Source: a virus. Taken from it: a stretch of 23,228 nucleotides of DNA. Under the pieces are notes generated by a model, which saw only the letters and a list, made by a program, of their open reading frames with translations, was not told where the DNA came from and did no database searches. The stretch spans positions 1 to 23,228 of IMG/VR virus record IMGVR_UViG_3300047510_000382; one strand, 5' to 3'. The stretch's first letter is position 1. Each line of letters begins with the position of its first letter. The position numbers and the translations under genes are program-made. This document shows, in pieces, positions 11,945 to 19,814 of the stretch.

Positions 11945-12181
11945 ATGGAAAACAAGCAATTAACTCAAGAAGAGCTGACCAAGATTCAGGAAATGAACAA
12001 CACTTTCACTCAGGCTAAGATTGCCTTGGGTGATATTGAGATTCAGAAGCATTCAATCCTTTCTCAGATCAAGCAGCTTCGTGATGAGTTTAGTGTGAAT
12101 GAGAAAGAACTTATTGAAAAGTACGGAGCTAACGCCGTAATAAATATCAAAACAGGGGAGGTAACCTATGGGAAAGATTAG
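11945..12181 (+). CDS. Small coiled-coil protein (78 aa)
   Basis: A 78-aa charged protein, helical from about residue 6 to 60 with heptad-like Leu/Ile spacing, ending KYGANAVINIKTGEVTYGKD. The type (ELxxIQExxxxFxxxxxxLGDIEIQKHxIL...LEKKYG-like tail) is common in phages of Bacteroidota. I chose the ATG 16 nt after the promoter box over an upstream one at 11909 that would overlap the promoter and previous gene. Its end overlaps the next start by 14 nt. Function unknown; oligomerisation likely. Confidence 0.7.
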   Translation: MENKQLTQEELTKIQEMNNTFTQAKIALGDIEIQKHSILSQIKQLRDEFSVNEKELIEKYGANAVINIKTGEVTYGKD

Positions 12182-12404
12182 TTCATACGCAGTTGATGGG
12201 ACCCCATCTATTTCTGATAAGTTAATTGGTACTGAAGTTGCCAACTCCAACGAGACAAAGAATTATACCATTGGGTCTATTCTTTCTTTACCATTACCAA
12301 ATGTTCCTGTATACGCAAACAATGCAGCCGCTCTGACTGCTGGGTTAGTTGCTGGGAATGTTTATAGAATTACCGGCACGGATTACTTAGGTGTAGTGCA
12401 TTAA
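12168..12404 (+). CDS. Small conserved virion-type protein, DKLIGT-YTIGSI (78 aa)
   Basis: A 78-aa protein: ISSYAVDGTPSISDKLIGTEV at the N-terminus, then ATKNY-like KNYTIGSIL, then VPVYANNAAALTAGL and a C-terminal GNVYRITGTDYLGVVH. The combination DKLIGTxVxNSNxTKNxT...PVYANNAAAxxxGLxxGxxYRxxG occurs in small proteins and at the N-terminus of larger tail proteins of Bacteroidota phages. It starts 14 nt inside the preceding gene. Probably a structural or fibre-associated module; no enzymatic motif. Confidence 0.7.
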   Translation: MGKISSYAVDGTPSISDKLIGTEVANSNETKNYTIGSILSLPLPNVPVYANNAAALTAGLVAGNVYRITGTDYLGVVH

Positions 12405-12415
12405 TAATTTAATTT

Positions 12416-12643
12416 ATGGACATCCGAAAGGTATCTATTGGTCCAGACTATAAGGGAGGTGCAATGCACTATATCGTTGGTCAGAAGGTGTTGAACGAAA
12501 CCAATGAGATACATCTTATTAAGTTTGATTCATCTTCTGGATCAATTAAGATTTATATCATAAATGAAAAAAGCGAGGTAATGCTGTGGAAGGAGTTTAC
12601 CCACACCGTGCCTGTATCAATCGAATATAATATATCATATTAA
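12416..12643 (+). CDS. Conserved phage protein (DIRKVSIGPDYK type, 75 aa)
   Basis: A 75-aa protein, mainly beta by appearance: DIRKVSIGPDYKGGAMHYIVG, EIHLIKFD, SIKIYIINE, VMLWKEF and PVSIEYNISY. I recall similar short proteins in Bacteroidota phage genomes, unassigned. It starts 11 nt after the previous stop, behind an AT-rich leader, and its last base is the first base of the next start codon. No metal-binding or catalytic residues stand out. Confidence 0.7.
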   Translation: MDIRKVSIGPDYKGGAMHYIVGQKVLNETNEIHLIKFDSSSGSIKIYIINEKSEVMLWKEFTHTVPVSIEYNISY

Positions 12644-13206
12644 TGAAATCACCTTTCTGCTTCATAGTAAAACCTGTGAACGGAAAGCGATACGACAACA
12701 CAAAGAAAATTGGTGGGATTGATTTTATAGTTAGCACTTCGGAGGAGGACCACAAGTTTTCTAATAGATACGCAGAAGTCGTAGAGCTTCCAATAAACTA
12801 CATCGGTCCTGTTATGGTAGGAGATATACTCCTAGTTCACCATAATGTATTTAAGTTTTACAACGACATAAGGGGTAAGCAAAGAAGCGGCAAGAGCTTT
12901 TTTAGGGATGATATATTCTTTATTGACCCTGATCAGTTCTTCATGTATAAGCGTGATGACAAATGGATAGCATACGATAAGTACTGCTTTGTTAAGCCGA
13001 TCCCAGTTACAGACTCATACATCAAGAAGCCATTCTCCGAAGAGCCTCTGATTGGTATTATGGTGTATCCAAATGGATACATGACTGAGAAGGGGGTTAG
13101 TTCTGGTGACAAGGTATGCTTTGCGCCAGATAGCGAGTACGAGTTTAATGTTGATGGTGAGAAGCTGTATAGAATGTTTGATCATCAAATAACAATGGTT
13201 CTATGA
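12643..13206 (+). CDS. Putative two-domain GroES-like protein (187 aa)
   Basis: A 187-aa protein with two halves that each look like Cpn10. First half (about 1-120): FCFIVKPVN, a strand with RYAEVVELP, then GPVMVGDILLVHHNVF. Second half (about 114-187): YCFVKPIPV, PLIGIMVYPN, then GVSSGDKVCFAPDSEYEFNV and DGEKLYRMFDHQITMVL. The end of the second half aligns well with the end of the GroES at 3075: GD, an aromatic after three residues, an acidic/Gly turn with Glu/Asp-Lys, and a hydrophobic final strand. A double Cpn10 is known in plastid Cpn20. It is coupled to the upstream gene (1-nt overlap) and the downstream one (ATGA). A GroES role is inferred; a mobile loop is not clearly seen. Confidence 0.55.
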   Translation: MKSPFCFIVKPVNGKRYDNTKKIGGIDFIVSTSEEDHKFSNRYAEVVELPINYIGPVMVGDILLVHHNVFKFYNDIRGKQRSGKSFFRDDIFFIDPDQFFMYKRDDKWIAYDKYCFVKPIPVTDSYIKKPFSEEPLIGIMVYPNGYMTEKGVSSGDKVCFAPDSEYEFNVDGEKLYRMFDHQITMVL

Positions 13207-13679
13207 ATATGATGGTAATAGATAACGTGCTGCATGACCCTAACGAGTATGTTGTCGATATATATTCTAGGCAGTTCTCTGATGTCTTTGATGGTAAGAA
13301 TTTATTCAAGGGTATACAGCCAAGGAATAACGACGAGTTTTCTGACTATGTTTTAAGCATAGCAGGCGACTCTTTTGAGGTGGCTTGGAACTTTATTAGG
13401 ATGTCTCCCTTAAATCAGGAGGAACCCAACTTCATGCACACTGATGATATGATGGGGGATATAACAGCTATACTATATTTAAGTAAGCAGCATCCTGAAA
13501 ATGATGGTACAACGGTATATGATCTCGATGGCAAGATAGCCTCTGTTGTATACTCAAAGTTTAATAGGGCTATCATGTTCGATTCAAATCTTCCGCACCA
13601 TAGAAATATATTTGAGAACTTTGGTGCTGGTGAATCATCAAGGCTGATACAGGTTGTCTTTCTAAGAGAAAAGAAATGA
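13203..13679 (+). CDS. 2-oxoglutarate/Fe(II)-dependent oxygenase-like protein (158 aa)
   Basis: A 158-aa protein with the double-stranded beta-helix pattern of 2OG/Fe(II) oxygenases: HTD (79-81, iron ligands), a following strand ITAILYLS, a distal His in LPHHR (132/133), and an Arg at 147 before the final strand LIQVVFL, placed to bind 2-oxoglutarate. It resembles the short phage members related to prolyl hydroxylases. Start overlaps the GroES-like gene (ATGA) and stop overlaps the small terminase. The reaction would hydroxylate a protein or nucleotide substrate; the substrate is unknown. A role in modifying virion proteins is speculation. Confidence 0.7.
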   Translation: MNMMVIDNVLHDPNEYVVDIYSRQFSDVFDGKNLFKGIQPRNNDEFSDYVLSIAGDSFEVAWNFIRMSPLNQEEPNFMHTDDMMGDITAILYLSKQHPENDGTTVYDLDGKIASVVYSKFNRAIMFDSNLPHHRNIFENFGAGESSRLIQVVFLREKK

Positions 13680-13954
13680 AAGAGATAAAGCTAAAAATTA
13701 TTGAGGCAGGGCATAGGGCTGTAGAGCAACTTATTAAGGTTGCAAAGGAGGAGATTATAAAGCCGGACCCGGATGATGAGCTTGCTGCGGACAGGCTTAA
13801 GAATGCTGCTGCCACAAAGAAGCTAGCTATATTTGATGCGTTCGAGATTCTTAATAGGATAGAAGCTGAGCGTGAAAGTATAGAGATGTCTGAGAAGGGA
13901 TTAAATAAAACTGAAACAAAGCAGGGCTTTGCTGAAAGAAGAAGTAAACAATAG
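13676..13954 (+). CDS. Putative terminase small subunit (92 aa)
   Basis: A 92-aa helical protein. Key stretch: AVEQLIKVAKEEIIKP (15-30), DELAADRLKNAAATKKLAIFDAFEILNRIEAER, then a charged tail GFAERRSK. It sits immediately upstream of the large terminase with a 26-nt overlap, the classical TerS place, and its size is within the low range for small subunits. There is no clear DNA-binding helix-turn-helix at the N-terminus. It would recognise the packaging site and stimulate the motor. Assignment rests on position and on resemblance to proteins before TerL in Bacteroidota phages. Confidence 0.6.
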   Translation: MKEIKLKIIEAGHRAVEQLIKVAKEEIIKPDPDDELAADRLKNAAATKKLAIFDAFEILNRIEAERESIEMSEKGLNKTETKQGFAERRSKQ

Positions 13955-16178
13955 TATCTATAGGGTTCTCGTAGACTACGTACCTAAGAGCGTTATGTCC
14001 TCAAAGAATAATGCTAAGGCTTGGAGGTATGGGTACAACGAGAAGTACGATATGGTCGTAATATCAAAGACTGGTCGTATAGGAGAGGTTGTTGAAATAT
14101 CTGGACTTGCGATTGCGCTTCCGGCAGAACCGGATAGTATTTACTCAAGAAGTGAACTAAAGGAGGATCAGTACTGGGATAGGGTTGACTTGCCAAAGGA
14201 GCTATCCAAGATACAGTCTATATTCCATTGGAACGAGATGCCTGCCGAGTTTAAGGACAGGTGGGTTGATTACATAGAGAAGCAGTTTGATTACAGGGAA
14301 GAGGGGTTTTGGTTCATGAACAATGGGAAGCCTACCTATATAACTGGGGCGCACTGGATGTATCTTCAGTGGTCTAGTATAGATATCGGGTACCCCGACT
14401 ACCGTGAAGCCAACAGGATATTTTTTATTTTCTGGGAGGCATGTAGGGCTGATGATAGATCCTTCGGAATGATATATCTTAAGATCCGTCGTTCTGGGTT
14501 CTCATTTATGTCATCTTCTGAGTGTGTGAACATTGCAACCCTTGCCAGAGATTCTAGGGTTGGTATACTATCAAAGACAGGTGCTGATGCAAAGAAGATG
14601 TTTACAGATAAGGTTGTCCCAATTAACAGCCGCTTGCCTTTCTTCTTTAGACCCATCATGGACGGTATGGATAAGCCTAAGACTGAGCTGGCATATCGGG
14701 TGCCTGCGTCTAAGATTACTAAGAAGAACATGCACAACGTGGATGGGGAGAGCATGGATGGTCTTGATACAACGATAGACTGGAAGAATACAGAGGAGAA
14801 CTCATACGATGGAGAAAAGCTCCTGTTCTTAGCTCACGATGAAAGCGCTAAGTGGGTTAAGCCTAATAACATCCTAAACAACTGGCGTGTCACCAAGACC
14901 TGTCTTCGATTGGGTAGTAAGATTATTGGTAAGTGTCTGATGGGGTCTACCTCGAATGCACTCAGTAAGGGTGGAGACAACTACAAGAAGCTGTACGAGG
15001 ACTCAAACGTAAAAGATAGAAACGCAAACGGTCAGACCAAGAGCGGTCTATACTCACTGTTTATTCCAATGGAGTGGAACATGGAGGGCTTCATTGATAT
15101 CTATGGGATGCCTGTATTCAGGAAGCCGGATAGCAAGCTAAGGGGTGTTGATGGGGCTTGGATTACGAATGGGGCGATAGATTACTGGGAGGCTGAGGTT
15201 GATTCATTAAAGTCCGATCCAGATGCACTGAACGAATACTACAGACAGTTCCCGAGGACAGAGTCCCATGCGTTTAGGGACGAGAGCAAGCAGTCTCTTT
15301 TTAACCTGACTAAGATATACCAGCAGATAGACTATAACGACTCCATGATTAAGGAGCACTACCTGACTAGGGGGTCATTCCACTGGAAGGATGGGGTGAA
15401 GGACTCAGAGGTGGTCTGGACTCCAGACAGCAGGGGAAGGTTTCTGATCAGCTGGGTCCCACAGAAGAACCTACAGAACAACGTAGTAACCAAGGGTGGG
15501 GCTAAGTATCCGGGCAATGAACACCTAGGCGTTTTCGGGTGTGACTCATATGACATATCTGCCGTGGTTGGTGGTAGGGGTTCCAATGGAGCGCTGCATG
15601 GTCTGACAAAGTTCCATATGGATGACGCTCCGGTCAACGAGTTCTTCCTTGAGTACATAGCTCGTCCACAAACGGCAGAGATTTTTTTCGAGGAAGTGTT
15701 GATGGCTTGTGTATTTTATGGGATGCCTATCCTTATAGAGAACAACAAACCTAGGATACTATATCATTTTAAGAACAGGGGGTATAGGCATTTCTGTATG
15801 AACAGACCAGATCGACACTACACAAAGCTGTCAAAAACTGAGCGTGAGCTCGGAGGGATTCCGAATACATCTGAAGAAGTAAAGCAGGCTCACGCCACAG
15901 CTATTGAGTCATACATAGAAAAGCATATAGGTATTGATATGTCGGGTACATACAGAGAGCCGGACATAATGGGGACCATGCCATTCACCAGAACATTGGA
16001 GGATTGGGCTAAATTTGATATCAACGACAGGACTAGGTTTGATGCCTGTATTAGCTCGGGTCTGGCTATTATGGCAAACCAAAAACACCTGTACGTACCT
16101 GAAAAAAAAGAGAATAAAATTAGCGTTAACTTTGCTAGGTATAACAACCACGGCAGTACAAGTCAAATTATTAGATGA
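13929..16178 (+). CDS. terL: Terminase large subunit (TerL)
   Basis: A 749-aa DNA-packaging motor. ATPase part: LKIRRSGFSFM (184-194) occupies the Walker A position but has Gly-Phe-Ser in place of Gly-Lys-Ser/Thr; LLFLAHDES (298-306) is Walker B with the catalytic Glu; LMGSTSN (337-343) is the coupling motif. Nuclease part: GCDSYD (537-542), ILIENNK (601-607) and RFDACISSG (703-711) supply the acidic metal ligands of the RNase H-like fold. About 750 aa is long for TerL, with extra N-terminal sequence (1-140). The start is a TTG at 13929 inside the small-subunit gene; the next ATG is 13995, which would lose 22 residues including YRVLVDYVPKS. It cuts concatemers and pumps DNA into the prohead through the portal. 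Confidence 0.88.
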   Translation: MLKEEVNNSIYRVLVDYVPKSVMSSKNNAKAWRYGYNEKYDMVVISKTGRIGEVVEISGLAIALPAEPDSIYSRSELKEDQYWDRVDLPKELSKIQSIFHWNEMPAEFKDRWVDYIEKQFDYREEGFWFMNNGKPTYITGAHWMYLQWSSIDIGYPDYREANRIFFIFWEACRADDRSFGMIYLKIRRSGFSFMSSSECVNIATLARDSRVGILSKTGADAKKMFTDKVVPINSRLPFFFRPIMDGMDKPKTELAYRVPASKITKKNMHNVDGESMDGLDTTIDWKNTEENSYDGEKLLFLAHDESAKWVKPNNILNNWRVTKTCLRLGSKIIGKCLMGSTSNALSKGGDNYKKLYEDSNVKDRNANGQTKSGLYSLFIPMEWNMEGFIDIYGMPVFRKPDSKLRGVDGAWITNGAIDYWEAEVDSLKSDPDALNEYYRQFPRTESHAFRDESKQSLFNLTKIYQQIDYNDSMIKEHYLTRGSFHWKDGVKDSEVVWTPDSRGRFLISWVPQKNLQNNVVTKGGAKYPGNEHLGVFGCDSYDISAVVGGRGSNGALHGLTKFHMDDAPVNEFFLEYIARPQTAEIFFEEVLMACVFYGMPILIENNKPRILYHFKNRGYRHFCMNRPDRHYTKLSKTERELGGIPNTSEEVKQAHATAIESYIEKHIGIDMSGTYREPDIMGTMPFTRTLEDWAKFDINDRTRFDACISSGLAIMANQKHLYVPEKKENKISVNFARYNNHGSTSQIIR

Positions 16179-18610
16179 AAGATGTCTTAATAAACATAAC
16201 ATCTACGGGGTTCCCTAGTCAATTTGTATCAGATGCTGAAAAAGCAAGCGACCAATTTGGTTTGCAAGTTGGTCAGGCTATTCAGTATGAATGGTTTAGG
16301 AAAGATGGGAATCAGTGTAGATACTATGGGCAGTGGCGTGATTTTCACCGTCTCCGTTTGTATGCTCGTGGTGAACAGTCTGTTCAGAAATATAAGAACG
16401 AGCTTGCCATTGATGGCGACTTATCTTATTTGAATCTGGACTGGACTCCTGTTCCTATTTTACCAAAGTTCGTTGACATCGTTGTCAATGGAATGTCTGA
16501 TAGATTATTTAAGGTAAAGGCTTACGCTCAAGACGCTATGTCTCAGGCGAAAAGAAGCAAATTCCAAGATATGATTGAGGGGCAGATGGTTGCAAAAGAC
16601 ACCCTCACCACCATTCAGGATTTGACAGGCGTAAACCCATTCATCATGGACCCTGACCAGCTTCCAGAGAATGATGAAGAGCTTAGCCTGTACATGCAGC
16701 TTAAGTACAAGCCGGCTATAGAGATTGCTGAAGAGGAGGCTATCAATACTATACTTGACGAGAACCACTACCACGATTTAAGAAAGAGATTAGACTATGA
16801 CCTTACGGTTCTTGGGATTGGATGCTTAAAGCATGAGTTCCTGCCGGGGGCTGGGGTTGAGGTTTCGTATGTTGATCCGGCTAACATTGTGTATAGCTAC
16901 ACAGAGGACCCATACTTTAGGGATTGTTTTTACTGGGGGGAGATAAAGACCCTTCCTGTCACTGAGCTGCTTAAGATTGACCCAACCCTTACAAGAGAGG
17001 ATCTAGATGAGATTTCAAAATATAGTCAGAACTGGTATAACTATTTCAACGTGTCTCAGTTTTATGAGAACAGTTTATTCTATAGGGATACCTGCACGCT
17101 GTTATATTTTAATTATAAGACCACTAAGAAGATGGTCTATAAGAAGAAAATCCTAGAGGGCGGAGGGGCTAGAGTTATCGAGAAGGACGATCAGTTTAAC
17201 CCGCCAGTAGAGATGATGGAGGAGGGTAACTTTGAGAAGATGGAGAAAACCATTGACGTATGGTACAACGGTATCATGGTCATGGGGACAAACATCCTAT
17301 TGAAGTGGGAGCTTGCACAGAATATGGTCAGACCTAAGTCAGCCTCTCAGCACGCCATACCAAACTATATCGCTGTAGCCCCAAGATTATATAAGGGGGT
17401 AATTGAGTCTCTGGTTCGTAGGATGATTCCTTTTGCGGATCTTATTCAGATTACACACCTTAAGCTACAGCAGGTTATTGCTAGGACTGTACCGGATGGG
17501 GTGTTCATTGATGCAGATGGTCTTAACGAGGTTGACCTTGGAACTGGTAACGCATACAATCCCGAGGATGCTTTGAGGCTATACTTCCAGACAGGTAGTG
17601 TTATCGGTAGAAGCTACACTCAGGACGGAGACTTTAACAACGCACGTGTACCTATCCAGCAGCTGACTTCAAACTCTGGAGCCAGCAAGACGCAGATGCT
17701 GATTGCAAACTACAATCACTACCTAGGAATGCTTCGTGCTGTTACAGGACTTAATGAGGCTAGAGATGGTTCAATGCCTGATCCAAACTCATTGGTTGGT
17801 ATCCAGAAGCTTGCAGCCTTGAACTCCAACACAGCCACCAGACATATATTGGAGGGCGGTCAGTTTATTTACAGATCACTCGCAGAGGCTTTGACGTACA
17901 GGGTAGCTGATATTTTGCAGTACGCAGACTTCAAAGATGACTTTGCAAATAAGATCGGTAAGTATAACGTGTCTATCCTAGATGACATCAAGGACCTTTA
18001 CATCTATGACTTTGGCATCTTTATAGAGATATCTCCAGACGAGGAGCAGAAGGCTCAGCTCGAGGCAAACATCCAGATGGCTCTATCTAAGGGAGACATT
18101 AATCTTGAGGACGCAATAGACATCAGAGAGATAAAGAACATCAAGCTTGCCAATCAGTTACTCAAACTCAAGAGAGTTAAGAAGCAGGAGCGAGAAGAGA
18201 AGATGGAGATGCAGAAGCAGGCTATGATTGCACAGCAGCAGCTTAAGTCTCAGGAGCTAGCAGCTCAGGTTGCAATGCAGAAGATACAAGCCGAGTCTCA
18301 ATCAAAGATGCAAATCAAGCAGGCTGAAGTTGCTTTTGAGATTGAGAAGATGAGAGCCGAGGCTGAAATGAAGAAGGATCTAATGGCTGTCGAGTTTGAT
18401 TATAACATGCAGCTTGCTGGTATAAAGGAGTCATCACTTTCTGATCGTGAGCAGAATCGTGAGAAAGAGAAGGCTAAAAGGATAAGCCAGCAGAATAGCG
18501 AGCAGTCTAAGTTAATAAATCAAAGAAAGAACAACCTGCCTCCTCAGAGCTTTGAGTCTAATGAGGACAGCTTAGATGGTTTTGATTTTGCTGAGTTCTC
18601 TCCTAGATAA
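16175..18610 (+). CDS. Portal protein with long C-terminal coiled coil (811 aa)
   Basis: An 811-aa portal. The gene starts inside the TerL stop (ATGA), the standard TerL-portal order. N-terminal half: FRKDGNQCRYYGQWRDFHRLRLYARG, PVPILPKFVDIVVNGM and EEEAINTILDEN; then a wing/crown region with a strand-rich VYYxxP-like segment, and NSLVGIQKLAALNSNTATRHIL (about 545-567) typical of portal stem helices. After PDEEQKAQLEANIQMALSKGDINLEDAIDIRE comes a roughly 118-residue Lys/Gln/Glu/Ala-rich coiled coil (about 657-774) and an acidic end. Large portals with such tails occur in crAss-like and related Bacteroidota phages. It forms the 12-fold ring through which DNA enters, and docks the terminase and tail adaptors. 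Confidence 0.82.
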   Translation: MKDVLINITSTGFPSQFVSDAEKASDQFGLQVGQAIQYEWFRKDGNQCRYYGQWRDFHRLRLYARGEQSVQKYKNELAIDGDLSYLNLDWTPVPILPKFVDIVVNGMSDRLFKVKAYAQDAMSQAKRSKFQDMIEGQMVAKDTLTTIQDLTGVNPFIMDPDQLPENDEELSLYMQLKYKPAIEIAEEEAINTILDENHYHDLRKRLDYDLTVLGIGCLKHEFLPGAGVEVSYVDPANIVYSYTEDPYFRDCFYWGEIKTLPVTELLKIDPTLTREDLDEISKYSQNWYNYFNVSQFYENSLFYRDTCTLLYFNYKTTKKMVYKKKILEGGGARVIEKDDQFNPPVEMMEEGNFEKMEKTIDVWYNGIMVMGTNILLKWELAQNMVRPKSASQHAIPNYIAVAPRLYKGVIESLVRRMIPFADLIQITHLKLQQVIARTVPDGVFIDADGLNEVDLGTGNAYNPEDALRLYFQTGSVIGRSYTQDGDFNNARVPIQQLTSNSGASKTQMLIANYNHYLGMLRAVTGLNEARDGSMPDPNSLVGIQKLAALNSNTATRHILEGGQFIYRSLAEALTYRVADILQYADFKDDFANKIGKYNVSILDDIKDLYIYDFGIFIEISPDEEQKAQLEANIQMALSKGDINLEDAIDIREIKNIKLANQLLKLKRVKKQEREEKMEMQKQAMIAQQQLKSQELAAQVAMQKIQAESQSKMQIKQAEVAFEIEKMRAEAEMKKDLMAVEFDYNMQLAGIKESSLSDREQNREKEKAKRISQQNSEQSKLINQRKNNLPPQSFESNEDSLDGFDFAEFSPR

Positions 18611-18630
18611 AAGACTATTGTTTTTTTGTA

Positions 18631-18638
18631 TAATTTTG
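18631..18638 (+). promoter_or_regulatory. Bacteroidota-type -7 box (TAATTTTG)
   Basis: TAATTTTG fits TAnnTTTG and ends 16 nt before the ATG at 18655, just after a T-rich stretch. It is the only promoter-like box upstream of the scaffold and capsid genes and could give the capsid a separate high-level transcript, ended by the hairpin at 21274. Confidence 0.6.
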
Positions 18639-18654
18639 TGTAAAATTTAATCAA

Positions 18655-19797
18655 ATGGAAATTAAGGTAAGAGCAATTGATGGGGGTGAACCCAAGGGAG
18701 TACAAGAGGTTGAGAAAGAACTTCTTGAAAAGCATGAGCAGGAGGTGGGTAGCGCAGAGCCGCCAGCTTCCAATTCTATCCCAAAGATAGATCTGTCTCA
18801 GCCAGAGCCACCAAAGGCTCAAGAGCCGGAGCCAGAGATATCTCAAACGGAAACACCAAAGGAGATTGATCTTACCGAAGAGCAAGTTCTTTCATATATC
18901 GGTAAGCGATACAATAAGCAGATCAATTCATTTGATGAGTTGGTTTCCGAGCGTCAGCAGGCAGAAGATATGCCAGAAGACGTTGCTGCTTATATGAAGT
19001 ATAGGAAAGAAACTGGTCGTGGATTCGAGGACTTTCTCAAGTTGAATAAGGACTACGAGTCGATGGACCAAGATGAAATCCTAAAAGAGTATCTATCTAT
19101 TACCCAGCAGGGTTTGGATAGTGAAGATATTGATGTCTTGATGGACGACTACAGGTACGATGAAGATATCGACGATGAGTCTAAAGTCAAGAAAGTAAAA
19201 ATCGCTAAGAAAAAAGCTGTTGCTGAAGCAAAGAAGTTCTTCAACGAGCATAAGGAAAAATACAAAATCCCCCTTGAGTCAAGGTCGGGTTTTATTCCAG
19301 ACGCTGAAAGAGAGGAGTTCGAAGCTTATAAGCAATATATTAGCAGCGCTAAAACTCTGCAAGAGGAGAATGAACGTAAGCGTGGCTGGTTCGAGCAGAA
19401 GACTGATGAGGTTTTCAGCAATGAGTTCAAAGGTTTTGAATTCAAAATAAACGACCGCTCACTTAAGTTTTCACCAGCAGATGCAGCAGAACTTAGGAAA
19501 GCTCAGACAACTCCAATGAACTTTATTAATAAGTTTTTGGACGATACTGGGATGATTAAGGATGCGGCAGGATATCACAAGTCTTTAGCGGTGGCTATGC
19601 ATCCCGACAGGTTTGCCAAGTTCTTTTACGAGCAAGGCATTGCCGATGCGACTGAAGATGTAATGCGTAAGACTAAAAATATAAATATGTCTGAGCGTAG
19701 AGCACCAGAGGTTGTAGGTAAGGGTGGGGTACAAATTAAAGCGGTAAACCCCGATTCCGGTAAAGGACTCAAAATCCGCAGCATAAAAAAAGTATAA
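18655..19797 (+). CDS. Putative capsid scaffolding protein (380 aa)
   Basis: A 380-aa acidic protein directly between portal and capsid. Residues about 12-75 are Glu/Pro-rich and disordered; residues 75-250 are highly charged helices (for example DESKVKKVKIAKKKAVAEAKKF); the C-terminal third is more structured and ends in a basic tail LKIRSIKKV. Acidic disordered starts, long helices and a basic end are typical of phage scaffolds, which guide prohead assembly and leave before packaging. There is no recognisable protease motif, so cleavage would need an enzyme encoded elsewhere. It has its own promoter box. Confidence 0.65.
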   Translation: MEIKVRAIDGGEPKGVQEVEKELLEKHEQEVGSAEPPASNSIPKIDLSQPEPPKAQEPEPEISQTETPKEIDLTEEQVLSYIGKRYNKQINSFDELVSERQQAEDMPEDVAAYMKYRKETGRGFEDFLKLNKDYESMDQDEILKEYLSITQQGLDSEDIDVLMDDYRYDEDIDDESKVKKVKIAKKKAVAEAKKFFNEHKEKYKIPLESRSGFIPDAEREEFEAYKQYISSAKTLQEENERKRGWFEQKTDEVFSNEFKGFEFKINDRSLKFSPADAAELRKAQTTPMNFINKFLDDTGMIKDAAGYHKSLAVAMHPDRFAKFFYEQGIADATEDVMRKTKNINMSERRAPEVVGKGGVQIKAVNPDSGKGLKIRSIKKV

Positions 19798-19814
19798 ACT
19801 AAAAAAGAAAAAAA

